Shown piece after piece: positions 27,834 through 35,433 of a stretch of 64,000 nucleotides of DNA. The stretch is taken from positions 1 through 64,000 of the forward strand of contig NZ_AP017655.1 of NCBI RefSeq assembly GCF_002355855.1, written 5' to 3'. This stretch comes from Sphingobium cloacae (GTDB taxonomy: Bacteria > Pseudomonadota > Alphaproteobacteria > Sphingomonadales > Sphingomonadaceae). The notes below the pieces were generated by a model. The model saw only the letters and a program-made list of their open reading frames with translations, did no database searches and was not told the DNA's origin. Position 1 is the stretch's first letter. Each line of letters starts with the position of its first letter. The position numbers were made by a program, and so were the translations under genes.

Positions 27834-28693
27834 AGGCTGTTATGGACTTGTGCGTCTGAATAGATTCAAAGGCTTGCATGGATTTTCATCGCAAGCCTTA
27901 TCCATCCGACGTATCCGATGAGGAAAGGTCGCTGATCGTACCGTATCTGACGCTGCATCTTGAAGATGCCGGGCAGCGGGAACACAGCCTTGGCGAGGTG
28001 TTCAATGGCCCGCGGTATATCGTGAAGACGGGCGCGCCGTGGCGGTGGATGCCGAACGATCTGCCGCCCTGGGCGGCGGTGTGCCAGCAGACACAGCGGT
28101 GGCTGGCGGCGGGCTGCTTCGAGGCGCTGGTGGACGATTTGCGCGCGGTGCTCCGCCTGGCGGCGGGGCGACCGGCGGAACCCACGGCGGCGATCATCGA
28201 CAGCCGGACGCTGCGTTCCACGCCCGGGAGTGGCGAGCGCGCCGGCTATGACGGCGGCAAGCGCAAGAAGGGCTCGAAAATCCACATGGCAGTCGACACA
28301 CTGGGCCATCTGCTCGCGCTCCATGTGACACCAGCCAGCGCCGAAGATCGTGGTGAAGTCGACCGACGCACCCGCACCATCCAGATTGTCACCGGCGATC
28401 ATGTCGACATTGCCCGGGTCGATCAGGGCTATACCGGCGCGCGGGCGGCCGATGCCGCAGCCAGGCACGGCATCACTCTGGAGGTCATCAAACTACCCCA
28501 AGCCAAACGCGGCTTCGTCCTCTTGCCGCGGCGCCGGGTCGTCGAACGGTCGTTCGCATGGGCAACCCGCTTCCGCCGCCTCGTCAAAGATTACGAGCGA
28601 TACCCACAAACACTCGCCGGCCTCCACGTGGGCGCCTTCGCATCCATCATGATCAAACAGGCCGCCGCAATCGCCGCAGGTTCATAACAGACT
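27834..28693 (+). mobile_element. IS5-family element with CTAG target duplication
   Basis: An 860-bp element with short imperfect ends, AGGCTGTTATG at left and CATAACAGACT at right (complement AGTCTGTTATG). CTAG occurs on both sides (27830-27833 and 28694-28697), as expected for IS5-group targets. It separates the A+T-rich island from a truncated lipoprotein gene. Confidence 0.88.
27878..28687 (+). CDS. IS5-family transposase
   Basis: A 269-residue single-frame DDE transposase. The N-terminal region is YPSDVSDEERSLIVPYLTL. The first catalytic Asp is in AAIIDSRTLRST, the second in ARVDQGYTGARA, and the Glu in RRRVVERSFAWATRFRRL. The gene fills the element and appears intact. Confidence 0.95.
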   Translation: MDFHRKPYPSDVSDEERSLIVPYLTLHLEDAGQREHSLGEVFNGPRYIVKTGAPWRWMPNDLPPWAAVCQQTQRWLAAGCFEALVDDLRAVLRLAAGRPAEPTAAIIDSRTLRSTPGSGERAGYDGGKRKKGSKIHMAVDTLGHLLALHVTPASAEDRGEVDRRTRTIQIVTGDHVDIARVDQGYTGARAADAAARHGITLEVIKLPQAKRGFVLLPRRRVVERSFAWATRFRRLVKDYERYPQTLAGLHVGAFASIMIKQAAAIAAGS

Positions 28694-28697
28694 CTAG

Positions 28698-29019
28698 GGC
28701 AGGTTCTGGTATGTGCGCTCCATATCGTCCAAATCCAAACTGCCCTTCGGCGGGTGTCATCACCGCGAAAACCGGTCCTGTAGGCGTGTCGATGATTACG
28801 GCCTCACCCTCAGCGCGATAGTCGACCCGCCGACCGGAACTGTCCTGAATGGTCGCCCCTTCCGTCACCTCGACATGGCGGACGGTGGAGAAGGGCTTGT
28901 CCCCGACCCAGACGGTCATTTTATAGCTGTAGTCCTTCCAGCGGTCATCGCAGCCGCCCCGGGGCAGTCGCCAAGGAGATCATCATGGCCGAAGCCAGAA
29001 ATGTTCGTCGTTCCATCAT
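28698..29019 (-). pseudogene. Small lipoprotein-like gene, frameshifted and 3'-truncated
   Basis: ATG at 29019 encodes MMERRTFLASAMMISLATAPG, a signal peptide, then goes out of frame. One base removed at the CCCCGGGG tract (28957-28964) would give APGGCDDRWKDYSYKM, with a Cys suited to lipid attachment. The remainder (TVWVGDKPFSTVRHVEVTEG, GEAVIIDTPTGPVFAVMTPA) is protein-like and stops at the IS-flanking CTAG. A short surface-exposed or periplasmic lipoprotein of unknown function is likely. Confidence 0.6.
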
Positions 29020-29215
29020 GCTATCAACCCCCGTATTGGAGGCGTGATAGCATAGGCTTCCCCCTATTTGGTTAACCCGTCCGAGAAACGCTCCACTTTT
29101 CATACGCCATCGACCCGGTTGAATGCGATCGGCGCGGCCACCGGCTCCGGGGTCGCCCTCAGGGCCGCCGAAGGGTGTTGACGTGCGCCCCTGGAATGTG
29201 ACCGATTTTGAGTAG

Positions 29216-29947
29216 AGTCCGACGCGAAGGAGTGCGTCTTGCGCCAACTGCGGGAAGTCGTTTGACGCTCCCGCTAAAAAAGCAGTCCTGCGGTTCTGCT
29301 CCACTTCCTGTCTCCATAAGCATCGCAGGTCGAAGGGCATCACCAAAACATGCGTCAATTGCGGCGAGCCGTTCACTGTTTCGCGATCGCGTTCCGACGT
29401 GATTTCGTGCTCACGCGGATGCTCGAGTTCATATTTCATCCGCGATCGATCACCGGGCTGGCGGGGCGGTGTCGTGCAGCAGAACGGGCGGAGGTTTCGC
29501 AGGATCGACCGCGAGGGCTATGCCGCGAAATATAATGGCGAGCATCGGCTTGTCGTCGAACGCGTCATTGGCCGGCGGCTCAAACGGAACGAGGTCGTGA
29601 TTTGCCTGGACGGCAACAACGACAATCATGCGCCCGCGAACCTGTTCCTGTTGCCGAACCAGAAGGAATTTGGTCTGTTGAAAATGGGGGCCGTACCCTG
29701 GCCTGAAGCCTCGAACCTGCGCTCCTATCGCGCCCGGGGATATATCCGGCCTGACGTGATCGTCGTTCTGCATGAGTGGGAGAATGACAAGCGCCTGAAC
29801 CCGAAATCAAAGCGGTATATCACGAGGCACCCCCAAGCGGACGAGATCATAATGCGCAGACGCGCCGGAACCAGTGTGCGCCAGCTGGCTAAGGATTTCG
29901 GCACAAGTATGAGCACGATGGCGCAAACCATCCGCAACCGGCTTTAG
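29216..29947 (+). CDS. HNH-endonuclease-like protein with tandem zinc ribbons, start uncertain
   Basis: A frame open from a TAG at 29213 to the stop at 29947. It has repeated Cys pairs: SCANCGKSFD, RFCSTSCLHKH, KTCVNCGEPFTV and ISCSRGCSSSYF (two CxxC/CxxxC ribbons). The segment GYAAKYNGEHRLVVERVIGR followed by VVICLDGNNDNHAPANLFLL resembles an HNH nuclease core (His, Asn-His). The C-terminus (AGTSVRQLAKDFGTSMSTMAQTIRNRL) is a helix-turn-helix. No ATG precedes the first ribbon; GTG 29399 would omit most ribbons. It is probably phage-derived and 5'-truncated. Confidence 0.6.
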   Translation, partial: SPTRRSASCANCGKSFDAPAKKAVLRFCSTSCLHKHRRSKGITKTCVNCGEPFTVSRSRSDVISCSRGCSSSYFIRDRSPGWRGGVVQQNGRRFRRIDREGYAAKYNGEHRLVVERVIGRRLKRNEVVICLDGNNDNHAPANLFLLPNQKEFGLLKMGAVPWPEASNLRSYRARGYIRPDVIVVLHEWENDKRLNPKSKRYITRHPQADEIIMRRRAGTSVRQLAKDFGTSMSTMAQTIRNRL

Positions 29948-30084
29948 CGATTGTGGGAAACTGATGACAGTGACGGAGAGATCGGGCCTCTGCACTAAAC
30001 GCAGGCGGATTTGAAGCGTAGCCGCAGACTGTTCTTTACGAAACCGGCGCGGCGCTATATATATTCTCCTCACGGAGATGTTTT

Positions 30085-30729
30085 ATGCCTGCCACCGCTC
30101 GCCTCTTTACGCCAAGCGAAGCTGCTGCCGTCACCGGCATCGGAGTGAAAGCCGTCAACAACGCAATCGACAAGCAGATCGTCAAGGCCGCCAAGCCCGC
30201 TCCTGGTGCCGGATCGGCACGACGAGCGCTGACGGTGGACGATCTGCTGCGCGTGAAGCTCTGGTACAAGGTAGGTGATATTCTGTCCCAGGAACGGCGC
30301 GAACGGCTGTTCGACGCGATCCGCCAGCAACCGAAGGCGAGGACCGTGAAAGCCGACGATCTTCTGATCATTGACGTTGGTGAGGCGCGCAAGCAGATCG
30401 CTGCGCGCACGCGTGATCTCGAAGCGGCGGAAGCGATGGTAAGCCAGGACAAAGAGGTGATGGGCGGGGAGCCCGTCTTCAGGGGAACGCGTATTCCGGT
30501 TCGGCTGATTGCGTCTATGCTCACCGAGGGCACGGACGCCGCGGAGATACTGGAGGGTTATCCCAGGCTCGGCGAGCGCCAGCTCACACTGGCGACGATA
30601 TGGGTTTCGGCACATCCCCGCCGGGGACGGCCGAAGTCGCTCAAGGATCGCGGTTTCAAGCTAAAGTCCGTCAGGCGCACCACGCTGAGGCGGGATCCTC
30701 GGGCAACCGGGACGGGCACAGCCGGGTGA
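30085..30729 (+). CDS. DUF433 domain antitoxin-like protein with N-terminal HTH
   Basis: A 214-residue product. The N-terminal segment FTPSEAAAVTGIGVKAVNNAIDK looks like a helix-turn-helix. The C-terminal DUF433 domain reads VMGGEPVFRGTRIPVRLIAS and continues GTDAAEILEGYPRLGERQLTLATIW. DUF433 proteins commonly pair with PIN-like toxins. The stop overlaps the next start by 4 bp (GTGA), so the two are translationally coupled. Antitoxin and autorepressor roles are inferred from the family and layout. Confidence 0.85.
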   Translation: MPATARLFTPSEAAAVTGIGVKAVNNAIDKQIVKAAKPAPGAGSARRALTVDDLLRVKLWYKVGDILSQERRERLFDAIRQQPKARTVKADDLLIIDVGEARKQIAARTRDLEAAEAMVSQDKEVMGGEPVFRGTRIPVRLIASMLTEGTDAAEILEGYPRLGERQLTLATIWVSAHPRRGRPKSLKDRGFKLKSVRRTTLRRDPRATGTGTAG

Positions 30730-31112
30730 ATCTGCTGATCGATGAATGTCTGCATACCTCGCTCGTCGCGGTAGCGGTGGCGCGTGGGCATCAGGCCAGC
30801 CACATAAACTGGCTCGGACTCAGCGGCGAGGCCGATTGGGACCTGATGCCCCGCATCATCGGCAATGACTTCACGTTCGTCACCAACAATGCTGCGGACT
30901 TTCGCCGACTCTATGCGCAGCAGCCACTTCACGCTGGTCTCGTCATCATCGTCCCGCAAGTGCCGCCCGCCCAGCAACGGGAACTACTGGAGATCGTTCT
31001 CGATGAATTCCGCGAAGGAGGCGATCCCGTAAACGAGGCGATCGAAATCCGGATAGAGGATGGTGAGGCGGTGATCGAACGATACAGCCTGCCAGATTCC
31101 GACGAGGCATAG
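30726..31112 (+). CDS. DUF5615 PIN-like toxin
   Basis: A 128-residue product starting at GTG 30726. It begins NLLIDECLHTSLVAVAVARGH, the DUF5615/Mut7-like PIN pattern, with acidic residues in LIDE, then ADWDLMPRIIGNDFTFVTNNAADFRRL and HAGLVIIVPQ. It is probably a ribonuclease toxin neutralised by the preceding DUF433 protein. No partner genes lie downstream. Confidence in the fold is good; the target RNA is unknown. Confidence 0.83.
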   Translation: MNLLIDECLHTSLVAVAVARGHQASHINWLGLSGEADWDLMPRIIGNDFTFVTNNAADFRRLYAQQPLHAGLVIIVPQVPPAQQRELLEIVLDEFREGGDPVNEAIEIRIEDGEAVIERYSLPDSDEA

Positions 31113-31264
31113 CGCGCGCCGGCCCAAGTTTGTTTCTCGATTGATATGATGCGCGTCGGGACGACGCCAGGGGATTGACACTCAGGCGCACCCATTAATC
31201 GATGAACGTAAGGCAAGTTTTGAAGGCTCGGGCTTGAGCCTCGAACGGCGGCTATGTTCGCGGT

Positions 31265-31558
31265 TCAGGCTGCTCTAGCGAACTTTTGAACCTTAATATC
31301 CTGCTCATGCTCGCGGGCCTGGGCCAGCTCATAAGTCGTCTGCATCCGCAATAGAGTGTCGGCCTTGATGCCGAGGGCCTTCTCAAACCGGATGGCCATA
31401 TCGGCAGACAGGTTCGCATTGCCATTCAGTAAGGTGCTCAAGGCCTGCCTCGATACGCCAAAATGCTGGGCCAAAGCCGTCACGCTAACCTGCGCGGGTT
31501 CCACAATTTCCGTCTTCAACCAGTCGCCAACGTGGACGGCCAGCGAAGGGTGCCTCTC
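31265..31558 (-). pseudogene. higA: HigA-type antitoxin, N-terminus removed by an IS
   Basis: A Cro/XRE-type antitoxin. The helix-turn-helix is VTALAQHFGVSRQALSTLLNGNANLS, followed by ALGIKADTLLRMQTTYELAQ. Removing the IS5 element 31560-32489 and one TCA copy gives MALERHPSLAVHVGDWLK, beginning at an ATG that overlaps the end of higB. The element therefore lies at codons 3-4 and cuts off the native start. In the disrupted allele the frame extends into the IS without an ATG, so expression would need an internal non-ATG start. Confidence 0.82.
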
Positions 31559-31559
31559 A

Positions 31560-32489
31560 GAGCCCGATCCGAAAGTTGTTGAGCAATACCAGCATGTTGT
31601 GATTCACGCCTCTTTGCGACAAGATGGAGTGGATGGTGGCATGGACTGGTATTGCCCGGCGTGAGCATAGTCGGGAAGGTTTGCGATATCCATCGGATAT
31701 GACGGACGCGGAGTGGGCGCTGGCAGCGCCTTTCGTTCCACCGGCGAGGCGAGGTGGCCGTCCCCGGACTACCGAGATGCGCGAGGTTTTGAACGCGATG
31801 CTGTACATCGCGGCGAGTGGGTGTGCGTGGCGGCTTCTGCCGAAGTGCTTTCCTCCGATATCGACGGTGCGGCGCTATTTCTATGCCTGGCGCGATGCCG
31901 GTCTGTTCGACGCGATCAACACGGTGCTGGTCATGAACCTGCGGGAAATCGAAGGGCGTGAAGCTTCGCCCAGCGCCGGAGTGATCGACAGCCAATCGGT
32001 CAAGACCACCGAAAGTGGTGAAATTTCGGGCTATGACGCGGGCAAAAAGGTGAAAGGCCGGAAGCGACATATCCTGACGGACACCTGCGGCTTCCTCATC
32101 TTCATCCTCGTACATGCCGCCGATATTCAGGACCGAGATGGGGCCGTCGATGTGCTGGCAGCCATTCGCAAACGGTTTCCCTGGCTGCGACACATCTTTG
32201 CCGATGGCGGTTACGCAGGCGATAAGCTGCGATCCGCCTTGGCTGGCATGGGCAAATGGACGATCGAAATCATCAAGCGATCGGACAAGGCGAAAGGCTT
32301 TCAGGTGCTGCCCCGCAGATGGGTGGTCGAACGGACTTTCGCCTGGCTCGGGCGCTGTCGTCGGCTCGCAAAAGACTGGGAGCGATCCATCGCCTCGTCC
32401 ACCGCTTGGGCCCTCATCGCCTCAATACGCATGCTCACGCGCAGAACCGCAAGGCTTTGCCTGAATTGAGAAACTTCCGAATCCGGCTC
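31560..32489 (+). mobile_element. IS5-family element with TCA target duplication
   Basis: A 930-bp element with imperfect inverted ends, GAGCCCGATCCGAAAGTTGT at left and, read inward from the right, GAGCCGGATTCGGAAGTTTC. TCA flanks it on both sides (31557-31559, 32490-32492), matching the TNA target preference of IS1031/ISL2-type elements. It separates higB from higA. Confidence 0.9.
31624..32469 (+). CDS. IS5-family transposase
   Basis: A 281-residue DDE transposase, apparently intact. The N-terminal domain begins at YPSDMTDAEWALAAPFVPP. The catalytic Asp residues are in AGVIDSQSVKTTE and FADGGYAGDKLR, and the Glu in RRWVVERTFAWLGRCRRLAKDWE. It fills the element that disrupts higA. Confidence 0.95.
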   Translation: MEWMVAWTGIARREHSREGLRYPSDMTDAEWALAAPFVPPARRGGRPRTTEMREVLNAMLYIAASGCAWRLLPKCFPPISTVRRYFYAWRDAGLFDAINTVLVMNLREIEGREASPSAGVIDSQSVKTTESGEISGYDAGKKVKGRKRHILTDTCGFLIFILVHAADIQDRDGAVDVLAAIRKRFPWLRHIFADGGYAGDKLRSALAGMGKWTIEIIKRSDKAKGFQVLPRRWVVERTFAWLGRCRRLAKDWERSIASSTAWALIASIRMLTRRTARLCLN

Positions 32490-32780
32490 TCAAGCGCCAT
32501 GATAATCCTCCAGATCCATATCGATTAGCGCGCCTTCGTCATTCAACCCGAAGGTCATCCGCCAGTTTCTCGTAACCGTCATCGACCAAATCCCCTTCCG
32601 ATCGCCTGTCAGCTCATGCAATCCGAAGTTCGGAGGCACTGACAGTTCTTCGAAGCTTTCCGCAGCGTCGATGAAAGCGAGCATCTTGCGCAGTCGCCCA
32701 GCATCCCCAACCAGGCCTTTAGTGTTGCCCGTCTCAAAGAAGCGGCGCAGGCCTTTGTGCCTGATGCTTTCGATTTCCAT
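32490..32780 (-). CDS. higB: HigB-type RelE-superfamily toxin
   Basis: Ribosome-dependent mRNA interferase family. ATG 32780 (MEIESIRHKGLRRFFETGNT) gives 96 residues, the usual size. Characteristic segments are NFGLHELTGDRKGIWSMTVT and NWRMTFGLNDEGALIDMDLEDYH. Its stop codon TGA is supplied by the target duplication of the IS that follows, so the toxin remains intact while its antitoxin start is lost. The native order is toxin first with a start/stop overlap to higA. Confidence 0.87.
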   Translation of the reverse strand: MEIESIRHKGLRRFFETGNTKGLVGDAGRLRKMLAFIDAAESFEELSVPPNFGLHELTGDRKGIWSMTVTRNWRMTFGLNDEGALIDMDLEDYHGA

Positions 32781-32895
32781 TCCCGGGATATAGCGCAGCA
32801 ATGTGAGATCGTCAAGTGTCGCGCGACACTTGTCTTAAGGTAGCCGGGCATGAGGACTATACTCGCGCTGGCCAATTCCGGCCATCGGAGAACTA

Positions 32896-33162
32896 TCATG
32901 GGACATTCAGACCTCGACCCTGGGCTATCCGATAGGTCGTCCATGTGAACAGCGCGCCGCCGACGATCAACAATCCGATAAATGCAACACCGCCCGTGCC
33001 GAACAGACGGGTTTGTAAACTCATCGGCTGATCGGAATAGCGGGTCGAGGGTTGCCAGACCGGCTCTGTGGCCATCGGCGCGGGGCAGCCCGCTGAGCCG
33101 GCATGGTCGGTGGTCCCGGAACGTTCGTCTGGAGCAGGCGTATCCAAGGTGTCGAAGCTCAT
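32896..33162 (-). pseudogene. TonB energy transducer, truncated after its membrane anchor
   Basis: Encodes MSFDTLDTPAPDERSGTTDH and a cytoplasmic stretch, then one membrane segment (GGVAFIGLLIVGGALFTWTT). The resemblance to sphingomonad TonB N-termini ends at TYRIAQ (about 32937), after which only GRGLNVP and a stop follow. The periplasmic Pro-rich linker and C-terminal TonB domain are missing, so it cannot energise receptors. The start overlaps the DUF3325 stop by 4 bp. Confidence 0.65.
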
Positions 33163-33437
33163 ATCCGCCGCCATTCATCCTTGCGGGTCAGAAGCAGCGC
33201 GACACTCAGCGCGCTATATGGGGTAGTTTTCATGCGCTCACCCGCGGTCACAAGCCCGGTGACACCGAGCGCCAATGCGGCGGCAAGCAACAGCCAGCCG
33301 CCGACCCTTGCCGCCGTTCGCCATTGAGGCGAGGGCACGGTGCGCAGCAGATGCTTAGCATAACGCCCGGTGCCGATGGCGAGCGCGACGAAGCCGAGGA
33401 AGCTCAGCGCCAATATGGCAAGATGTAGCCCGCTCAT
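33159..33437 (-). CDS. DUF3325 family membrane protein
   Basis: A 92-residue product with three hydrophobic segments (HLAILALSFLGFVALAIGTG, GWLLLAAALALGVTGLV and a short C-terminal one). It is typical of the small DUF3325 proteins found beside PepSY proteins in iron-uptake operons. ATG 33437 overlaps the DUF3649 stop (ATGA). Its role is unknown; a membrane accessory to ferric reduction or siderophore release is an inference from context. Confidence 0.8.
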   Translation of the reverse strand: MSGLHLAILALSFLGFVALAIGTGRYAKHLLRTVPSPQWRTAARVGGWLLLAAALALGVTGLVTAGERMKTTPYSALSVALLLTRKDEWRRI

Positions 33438-33736
33438 GCCGCGCCCCCCGCGCCCAGCAGCCATGCCGCCAGACTCAGAATCGCCGTCCCGCCCAGCGCG
33501 ATGCCCCAGACCCGGCGGAGGCTGCGCGCATGGAAAGCCCAGAGGATGAAGACGGTATAGAGGGTGAAACTCAGCATCGTCGCCGAGAGTACGGCCTGCG
33601 CCTTGGGCAGCGGCCAGATCAGCGCCAGCACCACGGTGGCGGCTGAAATCAGCGCATAGCCGCCAAGGAAGGCGCCCGCGACCCGCAATGCAACCGCCCA
33701 GCGATAGCTGGCCGACACGGATTTGCCTTTGCTCAT
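33434..33736 (-). CDS. DUF3649 family membrane protein
   Basis: A 100-residue product with three membrane segments (VAGAFLGGYALISAATVVLALIW, AVLSATMLSFTLYTVFILWAF and IALGGTAILSLAAWLLGAGG). It fits the DUF3649 iron-uptake accessory family. It overlaps the PepSY stop by 4 bp and the DUF3325 start by 4 bp, so all are tightly coupled. Biochemical function is not established. Confidence 0.8.
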   Translation of the reverse strand: MSKGKSVSASYRWAVALRVAGAFLGGYALISAATVVLALIWPLPKAQAVLSATMLSFTLYTVFILWAFHARSLRRVWGIALGGTAILSLAAWLLGAGGAA

Positions 33737-35364
33737 ATCTTCGCCTCCCGCAGCACGGGTTGCGGGGCCGGGGCGGGTGCTACGGACCGCAGACGCCGCT
33801 GCACCTTTCGCGCCATGCAGGCGAAGGCCGCGGCGAGGCCCAGCATGGTGAGGTCGAACCCGGCAAACACCCAGTCACCCTGCGCCAGCGAGGCCGGGAG
33901 GCCGCGTTCGGTGGTCAACGCATTGAGAACAGGAACAGCTGCAAAGGCAAAGCAACTTGCCCAGAGAAGTTCGATCCACGCGCGGCGCAGCGGACGGCCA
34001 AGGGCGTAGAAGAACGTGCCCAGCCACAGCGCGAACAGGCTGTGATATTCCCACGCCGCCCGGTCCATCATGCCGATGGGCAACAGGCGATTGGCCCAGA
34101 AGAAGCCGGCCACCGCCAGCGGCAGGCCCGCAATGGTGGCGACGTTCAGGCTCTCGACCAGCCTCAGCCCGAAATGCTCCTGGCTCCCGCGATCCTCATT
34201 GAGGTGGAAGCGGCGCCGCTTCACCGTCCACAGGACAAGCCCGGTGCCGATCATGCCGCAGCCGAGCAGGCCGGACGCGAAATAGACCCACCGCCCCCAA
34301 ATGTCGGCATAGCTCCCTTCATGAAGGGTGTAGAGCACGCTCTGCGTCGCGCCGGGTGCGCCGCCGGGATTGGGCTCGTCGGGCAAACGCGCGCCTGTGT
34401 TCGCATCGAAGCGCAGCTTTGCAGCATCGTAAGGCGTGAGGCCGACCGGCACATGGGAAACCACCACTTCGGGCACTTCGCCCTCGTGTCGCTCGACGGT
34501 GAGCGAGGCGATCTGCTCCATGCCCCAGGCCTTGGCGGCCGCATCGATCATCGGGGCGAGCGGAGCTACTGGGCGACCTGTCGGCGCGTGCTTGTGTTCG
34601 CCGCCTTCATAGAGTTCGTCATAATAAGCGCCGCTCGTTTTCGGGTCGGTCCCGTAGATCACGTCCTTGCCCGCAGGCATGTAAGCGAACAGGTAGAAGA
34701 CCAGCCCGCTATAGGTAATCATCAGGAAGAAGGGCAGCGCCATCACGCTCACGACATTGTGCGCGTCCAGCCATGAGCGCTGGCCCTTTCCGGGCCGGAA
34801 GGTGAAGAAGTCCTTGAAAATCTTCTTGTGGGTGATGACCCCGCTGACGATCGCCAGCAGCATCAGCATCGTGGCGATGCCGACGATCCTGATCGCCCAG
34901 TCATAGGGAAGATAATGCAGCGCATAATGCATGCTGTAGAGGCCGCCGCCGCCAGCCGTCTCGCGCGGCTCAGGATCAGGCGGCAGCACCGTGCCGGTGA
35001 TCGGGTTCAGGCGCTCGCTGCTGCTGTCGCCATATTCATGGCCTCCGATTGGCATCTCTTCCCAGCGGATCGAGAAGGCCTGCCAGGATCGGTCCCCCGG
35101 ATTCCGATACGGAAAGCTGATCTGCCAGCTCGCCGCAACGGGCGCGACTTCGCCCAGCCGCTTCATGGCCTTGTCTGTGAGAACATTGCGATCGGTCTCG
35201 ACCGGGGCGGGATTGGCGACACGCTCGGGCTGCATCCAGCGGGTAATCTCCTGCTGGAAATAACCCGCCGTCCCCGTCACGAAGACGAAGAACAGCACCC
35301 AGCCAGCCACCAGTCCTGCCCAAGTGTGGAGCCAAGCCATCGATTGACGAAATGTTTGTTTCAT
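33733..35364 (-). CDS. PepSY-associated TM helix protein (siderophore-reductase-like)
   Basis: A 543-residue inner-membrane protein. It opens with MKQTFRQSMAWLHTWAGLVAGWVLFFVFVTG (first membrane helix and conserved His), has a PepSY-like periplasmic part, and YSMHYALHYLPYDWAIRIVG with paired His. GKGQRSWLDAHNVVSVMALPFF forms another helix, and a long C-terminal part has four more helices. This family is associated with ferric-siderophore reduction. It lies 69 bp after the receptor stop, beyond a stem-loop. Confidence 0.88.
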   Translation of the reverse strand: MKQTFRQSMAWLHTWAGLVAGWVLFFVFVTGTAGYFQQEITRWMQPERVANPAPVETDRNVLTDKAMKRLGEVAPVAASWQISFPYRNPGDRSWQAFSIRWEEMPIGGHEYGDSSSERLNPITGTVLPPDPEPRETAGGGGLYSMHYALHYLPYDWAIRIVGIATMLMLLAIVSGVITHKKIFKDFFTFRPGKGQRSWLDAHNVVSVMALPFFLMITYSGLVFYLFAYMPAGKDVIYGTDPKTSGAYYDELYEGGEHKHAPTGRPVAPLAPMIDAAAKAWGMEQIASLTVERHEGEVPEVVVSHVPVGLTPYDAAKLRFDANTGARLPDEPNPGGAPGATQSVLYTLHEGSYADIWGRWVYFASGLLGCGMIGTGLVLWTVKRRRFHLNEDRGSQEHFGLRLVESLNVATIAGLPLAVAGFFWANRLLPIGMMDRAAWEYHSLFALWLGTFFYALGRPLRRAWIELLWASCFAFAAVPVLNALTTERGLPASLAQGDWVFAGFDLTMLGLAAAFACMARKVQRRLRSVAPAPAPQPVLREAKI

Positions 35365-35391
35365 GGTTAAGTAACTATTGCAATGCGGTAA

Positions 35392-35426
35392 AAGGTGCCG
35401 GTTTTCGGTATTCCGACCGGCACCTT
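35392..35426 (-). terminator. Stem-loop between receptor and PepSY genes
   Basis: An 11-bp perfect stem, AAGGTGCCGGT (35392-35402) with ACCGGCACCTT (35416-35426) and a 13-nt loop, followed on the minus strand by TTTT. It fits a partial terminator or attenuator that lowers expression of the downstream PepSY, DUF3649 and DUF3325 genes relative to the receptor. Confidence 0.6.
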
Positions 35427-35433
35427 CTTTCCG

